Positions 1-6,053 are shown, counted from the first letter of the stretch. The stretch is 6,053 nt of DNA from Bacteroidota bacterium (GCA_963169595.1 CAUJFM010000025.1:1-6053), one strand, 5' to 3'. The notes: a model not told the origin generated them from the sequence alone. Translations and numbers: made by a program.

Positions 1-3
1 GTG

Positions 4-1308
4 CTACACCCGCTCGATCCTCGCCCCAAGGGCTTTCAGCCGGCCTTCGATGTCCTGGTAGCCGCGGTCGATCTGTTCGATGTTGTCGATGGTGCTGGTG
101 CCATCGGCGCCGAGGGCGGCGATCAGCAGGGACACCCCGGCACGGATGTCGGGGCTGGTCATGCGGATGGCGCGGAGCGGCTTTTCGAAGTCCTTGCCGA
201 TCACCAAGGCCCGGTGCGGGTCGCACAGGGTGATCTGGGCGCCCATCTCGATCAGTTTGTCGGTGAAGAACAGGCGGCTTTCGAACATCTTCTGGTGGAT
301 CAGTACGTGGCCACGCGCCTGGGTAGCGGTCACCAACACGATGCTGAGCAGGTCGGGGGTGAAGCCCGGCCACGGGTGGTCGCTGATCACGCGGTTGCTG
401 CCGTCGAGGAAGGGTTCGATGGTGTAGTGGTCCTGGGCGGGGATGTGGATGTCGTCGCCCCGGCGTTCCACGGCGATGCCGAGCTTGCGGAACACATCGG
501 GTATGATGCCGAGGTGCTCGTATCCGGTATCCTTGATGGTGATCTCGCTGCGCGTCATGGCGGCCATGCCGATGAAGGAGCCGATCTCGATCATATCGGG
601 CAACATGCGATGTTCGGTGCCACCGAGCTCTTTCACGCCATCGATGTGGAGCAGGTTGCTGCCGATGCCGGAGATGCGGGCGCCCATGCGCACGAGCATG
701 GAGCAGAGCTGTTGCAGGTAAGGTTCGCAGGCCGCGTTGAAGATGGTGGTGCGCCCTTCGGCGAGGGTAGCGGCCATCACGATGTTGGCGGTTCCGGTCA
801 CGCTGGCCTCGTCCAGCAGCATGTAGCATCCTTTGAGCTGCTTGGCCTCGGCCCGGTAGAAGGCGTCGTGTTCGTCGTACTTGATGGTGGCGCCCAGCTT
901 CTCGAAACCGGTGAAATGGGTGTCCATGCGGCGTCGGCCGATCTTGTCGCCGCCGGGGCTGGGGATGTAGCCCCGGCCGAACCGGGCGAGTGCCGGGCCG
1001 GCCACCATCACGCTGCCGCGCAGGCTGCCGCCCATGCGTTTGTATTCGGGGTCGAGGAAGAACTCCAGGTTCACGCTACGGGCCTGGAACCGGTACGATC
1101 CGGTGCCGAGCTTCTCCACGATCACGCCCATCGCCCGCAACAGGTCGATCAGTTTGTTCACGTCCACGATGTCGGGCACGTTGTGGATGGTGACCGGCTC
1201 GCTCGTGAGCAGCACGGCGCAGAGGATCTGCAGTGCCTCGTTCTTGGCGCCCTGGGGCACCACCTCACCTTTAAGGCGGTGGCCACCTACGATCTTGAAG
1301 CTTCCCAT
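4..1308 (-). CDS. murA: UDP-N-acetylglucosamine 1-carboxyvinyltransferase (MurA)
   Basis: This cytoplasmic enzyme transfers enolpyruvate from phosphoenolpyruvate to UDP-GlcNAc, the first committed step of peptidoglycan synthesis. The protein is complete at 434 residues, close to the usual 420-440, and reads as a full EPSP-synthase-type fold. Visible landmarks are GAKNEALQIL with Lys22 and Asn23, RGSVMVAGPALARFG, the active-site loop PGGDKIGRRRMDTHF, the PGFTPDLL segment with the catalytic-site Asp319, DIRAGVSLLIAA, and the C-terminal ending LGARIERV. The frame is open to an ATG at 1326, but starting at the ATG at 1306-1308 removes MLFFRT and places Lys22/Asn23 exactly at the E. coli numbers. 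No clear Shine-Dalgarno precedes either start. The loop residue equal to E. coli Cys115 is Asp121 (codon 946-948). In other species this substitution is known to keep activity and block covalent fosfomycin attack, so intrinsic resistance is inferred. The gene follows the DUF4290 gene by 127 bp and is probably in its transcript. Identification is very secure. Confidence 0.97.
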   Translation of the reverse strand: MGSFKIVGGHRLKGEVVPQGAKNEALQILCAVLLTSEPVTIHNVPDIVDVNKLIDLLRAMGVIVEKLGTGSYRFQARSVNLEFFLDPEYKRMGGSLRGSVMVAGPALARFGRGYIPSPGGDKIGRRRMDTHFTGFEKLGATIKYDEHDAFYRAEAKQLKGCYMLLDEASVTGTANIVMAATLAEGRTTIFNAACEPYLQQLCSMLVRMGARISGIGSNLLHIDGVKELGGTEHRMLPDMIEIGSFIGMAAMTRSEITIKDTGYEHLGIIPDVFRKLGIAVERRGDDIHIPAQDHYTIEPFLDGSNRVISDHPWPGFTPDLLSIVLVTATQARGHVLIHQKMFESRLFFTDKLIEMGAQITLCDPHRALVIGKDFEKPLRAIRMTSPDIRAGVSLLIAALGADGTSTIDNIEQIDRGYQDIEGRLKALGARIERV

Positions 1309-1435
1309 GGTGCGAAAGAACAGCACCGGGTGGGGTGTGCAGGCCGAAGTGGGCTCCGGGTATCAACAGGCCATTGTCACCGGCGGGTCCGGGCCGGGAG
1401 CAGGGGGGCGTGGTGCTTCAGGGCCGCCCGGCGGC

Positions 1436-2116
1436 TCAATAGCGGCCCTTGTTCCGGTTGCGTTTACGCTTCTTGCCACCGCCGCCGCCGCCGTTGTTGT
1501 TGTGGCGTTTGCGGGTGTCCACCTCGTTGCGCGGGCCGTTCTGCTGGGTGCGGAGCAGGTCGGCGGTCTGGGCCAGCTGTGCATCGTCCTTCAGGCGCAG
1601 GCGGCCTTTGCTCAGTTCGCCGAGGTCCTTCAGGATCAACGGGTCGGGCACGGTGTCGCGGTTCCAGACCAGGAATTGCTTCTTCATCTGGTTGGCGATC
1701 ACAGCGGTGTAGGCGTCGCGGGTCTGTCCGGGCTCCATGGCCACGCATTGGTCGATCATGCGCTGCACCATCTTGCCGTAGTGGCCGTACTTGATGCTCG
1801 TTTGCGGGTAGGGGATCCGGGCGGGTTTGCTTTCCAGGCCTTCGGGGGTGGGTTTGGGGAATGGGCCGTCCACATCCAGCTTGAATTCGCTCATGATGTA
1901 GAGGTGGTCCCAAAGGGTGCGCTCGAAGTGCTCGCTGTTGCGCAGTTGTGGGTTCAGGCGGGCGATCACCTGGATGATGGCTTTGGCCTGCTGGGTGCGC
2001 TTGTCGCGGTCTTCGATCTCCATCACGTGGTCCACCATGCGTTGCACGTGGCGGCCGTATTCAGGAATGGGCAGTTGGCGACGCTGGGTGTTGTAATCGA
2101 GTCCGGAAAGGCTCAT
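1436..2116 (-). CDS. DUF4290 family protein with basic Gly/Asn-rich tail
   Basis: This 226-residue protein of unknown function matches, by memory of the family, the Bacteroidota DUF4290 proteins that commonly precede murA. It opens MSLSGLDYNTQRRQLPIPEY. It has no signal peptide or membrane segment, so it should be cytoplasmic. Two stretches of about 32 residues, 20-51 and 113-144, resemble each other (YGRHVQRMVD and YGKMVQRMID) and suggest an internal duplication of helices. The last 25 residues are low complexity: TRKRH, then three Asn, six Gly, and KKRKRNRNKGRY. Such a tail suggests nucleic-acid binding, which is an inference only. The frame extends to an ATG at 2206, but the extra 30 residues are Arg/Pro/Ser-rich, unlike the family, and overlap a promoter-like element, so the ATG at 2114-2116 was chosen. 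The stop is TGA at 1436-1438. Its role is unknown; position beside murA hints at co-regulation rather than a proven cell-wall function. Confidence 0.88.
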   Translation of the reverse strand: MSLSGLDYNTQRRQLPIPEYGRHVQRMVDHVMEIEDRDKRTQQAKAIIQVIARLNPQLRNSEHFERTLWDHLYIMSEFKLDVDGPFPKPTPEGLESKPARIPYPQTSIKYGHYGKMVQRMIDQCVAMEPGQTRDAYTAVIANQMKKQFLVWNRDTVPDPLILKDLGELSKGRLRLKDDAQLAQTADLLRTQQNGPRNEVDTRKRHNNNGGGGGGKKRKRNRNKGRY

Positions 2117-2136
2117 GGGATGAGGAAGTTCAATAG

Positions 2137-2160
2137 CAAGGCCGCTGGTCCATGGCCTTG
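2137..2160 (-). promoter_or_regulatory. Hairpin in the leader of the DUF4290 gene
   Basis: CAAGGCC (2137-2143) and GGCCTTG (2154-2160) form a perfect 7-bp inverted repeat with a 10-nt loop. It lies about 20 nt upstream of the DUF4290 start codon and downstream of the promoter-like element at 2204-2211, so it would be transcribed in the leader. It has no U-run, so it is not a terminator. A role in translation or RNA stability is possible but unproven. Confidence 0.3.
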
Positions 2161-2203
2161 GGTCGCTGCTTCGGGATCGGGGGCCTCGCGGGCGCGACAG
2201 GGC

Positions 2204-2211
2204 CAAATGTA
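2204..2211 (-). promoter_or_regulatory. Possible Bacteroidota -7 element for the DUF4290-murA transcript
   Basis: On the minus strand this reads TACATTTG, an exact match to the TAnnTTTG element at -7 of Bacteroidota promoters. It lies 88 bp upstream of the DUF4290 ATG, giving a leader of about 80 nt. No convincing TTG was found 17-21 bp upstream, so only half of the promoter consensus is present. An eight-base pattern with six fixed positions can occur by chance, hence the low confidence. Confidence 0.35.
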
Positions 2212-2266
2212 GTAGGAAGGGCCGGTTCCGGGTGATCTTGGGGTGTCGTGGTCACGCTGCTTGATG

Positions 2267-2290
2267 GGCCGGCCACCCAGGAGCCGGGCC
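2267..2290 (-). terminator. Weak candidate terminator after the glycosyltransferase gene
   Basis: Nine bases past the glycosyltransferase stop codon, GGCC plus GGC (2267-2273) can pair with GCC plus GGCC (2283-2290) around a one-base bulge, giving a GC-rich stem of 7 bp and a 9-nt loop. No U-tract follows on the minus strand, so a classical intrinsic terminator is not shown. Position is the main support. Confidence 0.22.
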
Positions 2291-2299
2291 ATTACCCCT

Positions 2300-3877
2300 T
2301 CAGAGTCGGGCGATCGCCGGATAGGTGAACACGCTGTCCGGGATCACCTCCACGCCGGGAGGGAACTTGGACATGTCCTTGCCATCCTGCAAAGCCTTCA
2401 GGGTGTATCCCTTCCGCTTGAGCCGTTCCACGGTACCTTCCGCAGGGATGCCGCGCATGGAGAGGTACCCGTGGCGGAACATGAACTGCACGTCGAACAC
2501 GGTGGGCATATTGAACAGGATCGTCGTGGCGGGGTCGCCCAGCAAGGGAACGAGTTCTTTCTCCGCTTCCAGTGCCGCGTATTGCTGCATGTTATGCAGT
2601 TGCGCCGGGGCCGGAGGGTCATGGATGGCGTGCCGGTATTCGATGCGGCCTAAGTTGAGCATGGTGGCGCCAAGCACCGCGAAGCTTCCGCCGATCACCC
2701 ATGACCGGGCCTTCGCGGGCCGTACAAGGCCGGCCACGCGCACGATCGCGTAGGCCACGGCAATGAGGTACAGGGGCAGTAGGAAAAGAGTGTAGCTCAC
2801 CATTTTGGTGGCGGCCAGCGCGAAGAACACGTGGGTGGCGATCACCGTGCTACCGATGAACCATCGCTTTTCCGCTGCCCGCACACCGACCACGAGCAGG
2901 AGCAGCGCGGGCAGCACGGACCACCAGGCCAGTGGGTACAGCATGTCATGCACCACCCCCAAGTGGTAGTGCCACGGACCGCCATGCCCGTCCACCGGCC
3001 AACCGAAGTGCTGGGCCTTGAACGACCATTCGTACGCGGCCTGCTCCGGGAACCGGATGAAGATGTACGCGAGCCAAGCACCTGCCGGTGCCATGGCGCA
3101 GGCCACGGCCACAAGCCAGTAGCGCACCTGCTCCCGGAAGGCCCGCCGGTGGAGTAATTGGATGGTCCATGGCAGAAGAACGATGGCGCCGAGGTACCAC
3201 TTCGTCAGGATGGCCGCCGCGCTGGATAGTCCGATCAACACCGCCCACCGGTACGATCGCGTGTGCAGGAACTCCAGATACCCCCACCAGCTCAAGGCGA
3301 TCATGGCGAAGAAGATGGTGTCGTTATGCTCCGTGAGTATCGCACCTGCCGTCAGCTCGATCGCATAGTAGCTGAAGGTCAGCAACAGGGCGGCACCGAA
3401 CGCTGTATGGCGGCGCACGGCCTCGGCCTCGCTTGAAAGAAGAAGAGAGGCCATCCGGTAGAGGAGCGGCACGTAGGCCGTCATCCAGAACGCGCTGGGA
3501 AGCCGCACGGCCCATGGTTCGGGTCCGAACAGACCAACGGACAGGGCGATCTGCCACAGGAAGAACGGGGGTTTGTGCAGCCAGATGTGCATCAGGCTCC
3601 AGTTGTTCGTCACCGGCATGTCCGGCTCGACGAACAGCATGGGTTTGAAGGGGTGTGCGACCATGTTCTTGCCCACCATGGCATGGAACACTTCGTCCCA
3701 ATAGCTCAGGAAGGGGTCGAGGAAACAGGCCCACAAGCGAAGGGTAAGCGCAGCCAAAGTGAGCAGCAGTAGTGCGGGCCGGGGTCGCCCTCGGCCATGC
3801 AGTACAACGGCCACGGCACCGAGGGATAGTGCGAGGGCTATGGTCGCTTGTTGTTCGAAGGAGAAGGATAGGCTCAC
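2300..3877 (-). CDS. GT-C glycosyltransferase, PMT/ArnT-like membrane protein
   Basis: This is an integral membrane glycosyltransferase of the dolichyl/undecaprenyl-phosphate sugar type (PMT_2, ArnT-like). Such enzymes take a sugar from a polyprenyl-phosphate carrier and add it to lipid, glycan or protein on the outer face of the inner membrane. Donor and acceptor cannot be told from sequence. Counting from the GTG start (525 residues), there are about 12 hydrophobic segments between residues 10 and 407. The first outer loop has the acidic pair Asp61-Glu62 in SYWDEVFHAM, and HKPPFFLWQ (101-109) followed by PWAVRLPSAF (121-130) is the family signature. Residues 410-525 form a soluble C-terminal domain. 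The frame is open to an ATG at 3920-3922, which would add 15 residues. I prefer GTG at 3875-3877 because the extra codons are rich in third-position T, unlike the rest, and a promoter-like motif ends just before it. The start remains uncertain; the family call is firm. It appears monocistronic, 183 bp from the DUF4290 gene. Confidence 0.85.
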   Translation of the reverse strand: MSLSFSFEQQATIALALSLGAVAVVLHGRGRPRPALLLLTLAALTLRLWACFLDPFLSYWDEVFHAMVGKNMVAHPFKPMLFVEPDMPVTNNWSLMHIWLHKPPFFLWQIALSVGLFGPEPWAVRLPSAFWMTAYVPLLYRMASLLLSSEAEAVRRHTAFGAALLLTFSYYAIELTAGAILTEHNDTIFFAMIALSWWGYLEFLHTRSYRWAVLIGLSSAAAILTKWYLGAIVLLPWTIQLLHRRAFREQVRYWLVAVACAMAPAGAWLAYIFIRFPEQAAYEWSFKAQHFGWPVDGHGGPWHYHLGVVHDMLYPLAWWSVLPALLLLVVGVRAAEKRWFIGSTVIATHVFFALAATKMVSYTLFLLPLYLIAVAYAIVRVAGLVRPAKARSWVIGGSFAVLGATMLNLGRIEYRHAIHDPPAPAQLHNMQQYAALEAEKELVPLLGDPATTILFNMPTVFDVQFMFRHGYLSMRGIPAEGTVERLKRKGYTLKALQDGKDMSKFPPGVEVIPDSVFTYPAIARL

Positions 3878-3882
3878 GGTAG

Positions 3883-3911
3883 CAAACCTAAGATGCCCGG
3901 AACGCTCAAAA
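3883..3911 (-). promoter_or_regulatory. Possible promoter of the glycosyltransferase gene
   Basis: On the minus strand, TTTTG (3907-3911) is followed after 16 bp by TAGGTTTG (3883-3890), which fits the Bacteroidota -33 TTG and -7 TAnnTTTG elements with a slightly short spacer (about 19 is usual). The -7 element ends five bases before the GTG at 3875-3877, so the transcript would be almost leaderless. If the ATG at 3922 were the true start, this motif would lie inside the coding region. The match was found by eye. Confidence 0.35.
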
Positions 3912-4298
3912 TGGTCCTGCATTCAGTGGGCTTAGGGACCCACGAGGATGGTCCGCAGACCAGTATTTGGTGTGTTGGGCTCCAGCGGGTGGAATAGGAC
4001 GGATGGTAATGAAGGTGTTCGTGGGTGTTGTGCGCTGATCCTGGAAGGCTCCATGGGCCGGGTCATGGAGTGTTCGGGAGTTGGTCCTCTGGAGAGGGTG
4101 CAGGGCACGTTCGAACCATGCGAGGAGCGTTGGTGCCGATGGTAGTGGTCATCAGCACGGTCCTTTCTGCCCTGAAAACGGCTTGGGTGTCTGCATGGGG
4201 CGGGACTGGTATGTGCCTCTATTCAGCGGGGATGAGGCCGGGTCGGAATGGGTAGGGGAACACGTGATACCATTTCGCACTAAGGCGTAGGCTAATGA

Positions 4299-4318
4299 TG
4301 CGAAGGACTCTTTTCGCA
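4299..4318. repeat. Perfect 6-bp inverted repeat with a third half-copy upstream
   Basis: TGCGAA (4299-4304) and TTCGCA (4313-4318) flank an 8-nt loop. A second TTCGCA sits at 4274-4279, so the middle arm could pair with either neighbour. No U-run follows on the minus strand. Function is unknown. Confidence 0.4.
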
Positions 4319-4510
4319 GGACGATACGGCGGGCTCGTTGCAAGGCCGAAGGCTTAGACCGCAGGGAGCGAAGCTGCCGAGGGCATGGGCTACGGAACGA
4401 TCACGACGGAGAAGGCATGGGGAAATAGAGCAAGCGGATCGGATGGTATTGGATGTCCAAATGGTATTAGAACAGGAACGAAAAGCACCTGTCGTTGGGT
4501 GTCGCGTTCG

Positions 4511-4539
4511 GGTAGGCCTACCGTTCGCATGCGGAACGG
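4511..4539. repeat. 12-bp palindrome abutting a 6-bp stem-loop
   Basis: GGTAGGCCTACC (4511-4522) is a perfect palindrome. Overlapping it by two bases, CCGTTC (4521-4526) and GAACGG (4534-4539) form an inverted repeat with a 7-nt loop. The pair lies about 90 bp past the helicase stop codon on its transcribed strand. It might help end or stabilise that transcript, but there is no U-tract. A dimeric protein-binding site is another possibility. Confidence 0.4.
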
Positions 4540-4627
4540 TGGCGGTGGTAACATGGCGTACCGGTCGCGCAGCAAGCTGGGATCGAGCACGCCAGGGTCA
4601 TTGATCGGCTACGCGTCCGGAGCAGGT

Positions 4628-6053
4628 TCAGCCCTCCACCACTTGTAGCTTGGCGAAGCGCAGCAGCAATTGTTTCTGCCCGGCGGTGGGGAAGAACACC
4701 GTGGCTTTCAGGTCGGGGGCCTTGCCCTCCACCTTCAGCACCTTGCCCTTGCCGAAGCGTTCGTGCAACACGGTCATGCCCTCGGCGATGTCCGCCGTCC
4801 CGTTGCCTAAGGAATTCGTGGCCTCCAGGGGGGCACCGGTGGTGGAGATGCGCTTCAGGTTCGCGGCACGTGGCGTCGGTGCCGGGTTGTTGGCTGGCGG
4901 AGCGGCTGCACGGCCCAGCCCTGGTGCGCTCCGTTCCCGTCCGTGGATCGGCCTCGATGCTGCGCGATCCTCATGTGCATGGTCCGGACCAAGGGAACGG
5001 CGGTTGCCATCGCTTGGTGCACCCTGCCGTGCCACCGGTGGAGCACCGGGCCGGACGTAGTGGCCACTGCTGAAGGCCCCGCGTTCGTTCTGGGAGGGCA
5101 TCTCCAGGTACTTCGGGTCGATCTCGTCGATGAAGCGGCTGGGCTCGCTGGTGGTGAGGTTACCCCACTTGTAACGACTGATCGCGTAGCTCAAGGTGGC
5201 CCTCTTCTCGGCGCGGGTGATGGCCACGTAGAACAGGCGACGTTCTTCTTCCAGGTCCGCGCGGCTTTGCACGCTCATCAGGTTCGGGAAGAGGTCTTCC
5301 TCCATGCCCACGATGTGCACGTAAGGGAACTCGAGGCCCTTCGCACTGTGGATCGTCATCAGGCTCACGCGGTCGTTGTCGTTCGGGTCCGTGTTGTCGG
5401 CATCGGTCAACAGCGCTACGTCGATCAAGAAGTCGCTCAGCGTACGTGGCAGGTCTGTGCCTTCGGAGTTCGCTTCACTGAACTCCTTCATGCCGGCGAG
5501 CAACTCCTGGATGTTCTCGTAGCGGCTCACGCCTTCGGGTGTCTTGTCCACGAACAGGTCGCGCAGGATGCCGGTCTTCTGGGCGATGTACTCACCGAGG
5601 CCGTGTGCCGTATGCGTTTCCAGCATGGTGCGGAAGCTCTCGATCATGGTGACGAAATCGCCGAGCGCCTTGCGTGTTCCGCCGTGTACGTCGATGGCTT
5701 CGGGGTTCTTGTGGATCACGTCCCAGATGCTCATCTGCAGGTTCGCGGCCGTCACGATCAACTTGTCCATCGTGGTCTGTCCGATGCCGCGGGTGGGGTA
5801 GTTGATCACGCGCTTCAGCGCTTCCTCATCGTTGGGGTTGCACACCAAGCGGAAGTAGCTGATCAGGTCCTTGATCTCCTTGCGTTGGTAGAAACTGAGG
5901 CCCCCGTAGATGCGGTAGGGGATGTTCTGCTTGCGCAGGGCCTCCTCCATGCTGCGGCTCTGCGCGTTGGTGCGGTAGAGGATGGCGAAGCCCTTGTTCG
6001 GCACCTGGTTCTGCATCTTGGTCTCGAAGATGCTGTTGGCCACGAAGTGCCCT
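4628..6053 (-). CDS. uvrD: UvrD/PcrA-type ATP-dependent DNA helicase, C-terminal part (5' partial)
   Basis: This is a superfamily 1 3'-5' DNA helicase used in nucleotide-excision and mismatch repair and in clearing replication-transcription conflicts. The frame runs off the window edge, so Walker A and B motifs and the start codon are not visible; 474 residues are seen, from GHFVANSIFE onward. In order: motif IV (ILYRTNAQSRSMEEAL, about 24-39), motif IVa (YRIYGGLSFYQRKEIKD), motif V (VSLMTIHSAKGLEFPYVHIV, about 229-248) followed by GMEEDLFPN, and motif VI (EEERRLFYVAITRAEK, about 268-283) with its arginine finger. A linker rich in Pro, Ala, Arg and Gly (about 318-420) leads to a C-terminal Tudor-like module (about 423-474: MTVLHERFGKGKVLKVEG, then FFPTAGQKQLLLRFAKL) as in PcrA and UvrD, where it contacts RNA polymerase. 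The GTG at 6041-6043 is an internal Val codon, not a start. The stop is TGA at 4628-4630. RecB- and Rep-type helicases are less likely because of the Tudor module. Confidence 0.95.
   Translation of the reverse strand, partial: GHFVANSIFETKMQNQVPNKGFAILYRTNAQSRSMEEALRKQNIPYRIYGGLSFYQRKEIKDLISYFRLVCNPNDEEALKRVINYPTRGIGQTTMDKLIVTAANLQMSIWDVIHKNPEAIDVHGGTRKALGDFVTMIESFRTMLETHTAHGLGEYIAQKTGILRDLFVDKTPEGVSRYENIQELLAGMKEFSEANSEGTDLPRTLSDFLIDVALLTDADNTDPNDNDRVSLMTIHSAKGLEFPYVHIVGMEEDLFPNLMSVQSRADLEEERRLFYVAITRAEKRATLSYAISRYKWGNLTTSEPSRFIDEIDPKYLEMPSQNERGAFSSGHYVRPGAPPVARQGAPSDGNRRSLGPDHAHEDRAASRPIHGRERSAPGLGRAAAPPANNPAPTPRAANLKRISTTGAPLEATNSLGNGTADIAEGMTVLHERFGKGKVLKVEGKAPDLKATVFFPTAGQKQLLLRFAKLQVVEG

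Larger units (their letters stand above)
3923..4627. other. About 700-bp gap without a recognisable gene
   Basis: No open frame here looks like a real protein. Plus-strand frames of 62-88 codons overlap each other in several phases, are rich in Arg, Trp and Gly, and match no family I know; the one minus-strand frame (4152-4343, 63 codons) is equally unconvincing. No tRNA, rRNA or CRISPR pattern is seen. The stretch holds small inverted repeats instead: 3926-3943, 4274-4318, 4343-4375 and 4511-4539. It lies downstream of the helicase and upstream of the glycosyltransferase, both on the minus strand. It could be a decayed insertion, an unrecognised structured RNA, or plain spacer. Confidence 0.6.

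Noticed and set aside
1423..1435. GCCGCC-C-GGCGGC inverted repeat right after the DUF4290 stop as a terminator
   Set aside because: The central loop is too short for the full stem, the usable stem is about 4-5 bp, and no U-tract follows; read-through into murA is more likely.
1..1794. A 597-codon plus-strand open frame antisense to murA and the DUF4290 gene
   Set aside because: It is the mirror of GC-rich coding on the minus strand. Its product is His/Ala/Gly-rich with no family features, while the minus strand encodes clear MurA and DUF4290 proteins.
1034..2212. A 392-codon plus-strand open frame
   Set aside because: It overlaps the same two genes antisense, in another phase, and shows no recognisable domain.
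3926..3943. GTGGG/CCCAC hairpin upstream of the glycosyltransferase gene as an operator or terminator
   Set aside because: The stem is only 5 bp with an 8-nt loop and no U-run; too weak to call.
4108..4118. GTTCGAACC resembling a tRNA T-loop
   Set aside because: No acceptor, D or anticodon arms can be placed around it; it is a chance short palindrome.
4443..4468. Two direct copies of ATGGTATT 18 bp apart
   Set aside because: Eight bases repeated once is not enough for a target-site duplication or array, and no mobile gene lies between them.
4338..4648. Overlapping plus-strand frames of 87-88 codons as small genes
   Set aside because: They overlap in different phases, have Arg/Trp-rich unlikely compositions, lack a start context, and one runs into the helicase gene antisense.
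4855..5067. Possible frameshift in the helicase linker
   Set aside because: The Pro/Ala/Arg-rich stretch is typical of the disordered linker before the PcrA Tudor module, and the frame returns correctly to that module.

Overview
The window is a GC-rich (around 60% by eye) chromosomal segment of a bacterium that is probably a member of the Bacteroidota. Three things point there: a DUF4290 protein, a family I know only from Bacteroidota, sits directly upstream of murA; the MurA active-site loop carries Asp where most bacteria have Cys; and there are two matches to the Bacteroidota -7 promoter element TAnnTTTG, with no clear Shine-Dalgarno sequences. A GC-rich Flavobacteriales-like lineage would fit, but the sequence alone cannot fix the genus.

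All four genes lie on the minus strand. In transcription order, from high to low coordinates, they are: the C-terminal two thirds of a UvrD/PcrA-type DNA helicase (4628..6053, 5' end outside the window); about 700 bp with no convincing gene (about 3923..4627) but several small inverted repeats; a polytopic GT-C glycosyltransferase of the PMT/ArnT type (2300..3877 with a GTG start, or to 3922 with an ATG start); a 183-bp gap with a possible promoter and a 5'-leader hairpin; a DUF4290 protein (1436..2116) with a basic low-complexity tail; and a complete murA (4..1308) ending three bases from the window edge.

DUF4290 and murA are 127 bp apart on the same strand with no recognisable promoter or strong terminator between them, so they are probably co-transcribed. 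MurA makes the first committed peptidoglycan precursor, and the glycosyltransferase probably moves a sugar from a polyprenyl-phosphate carrier onto an envelope acceptor, so two genes may be envelope-related. The helicase is a general DNA repair/replication enzyme. Nothing seen amounts to a new multi-gene system. The observations most worth a second look are the internal duplication in the DUF4290 protein, the Cys-to-Asp MurA, the start-site conflict of the glycosyltransferase, and the structured 700-bp gap.
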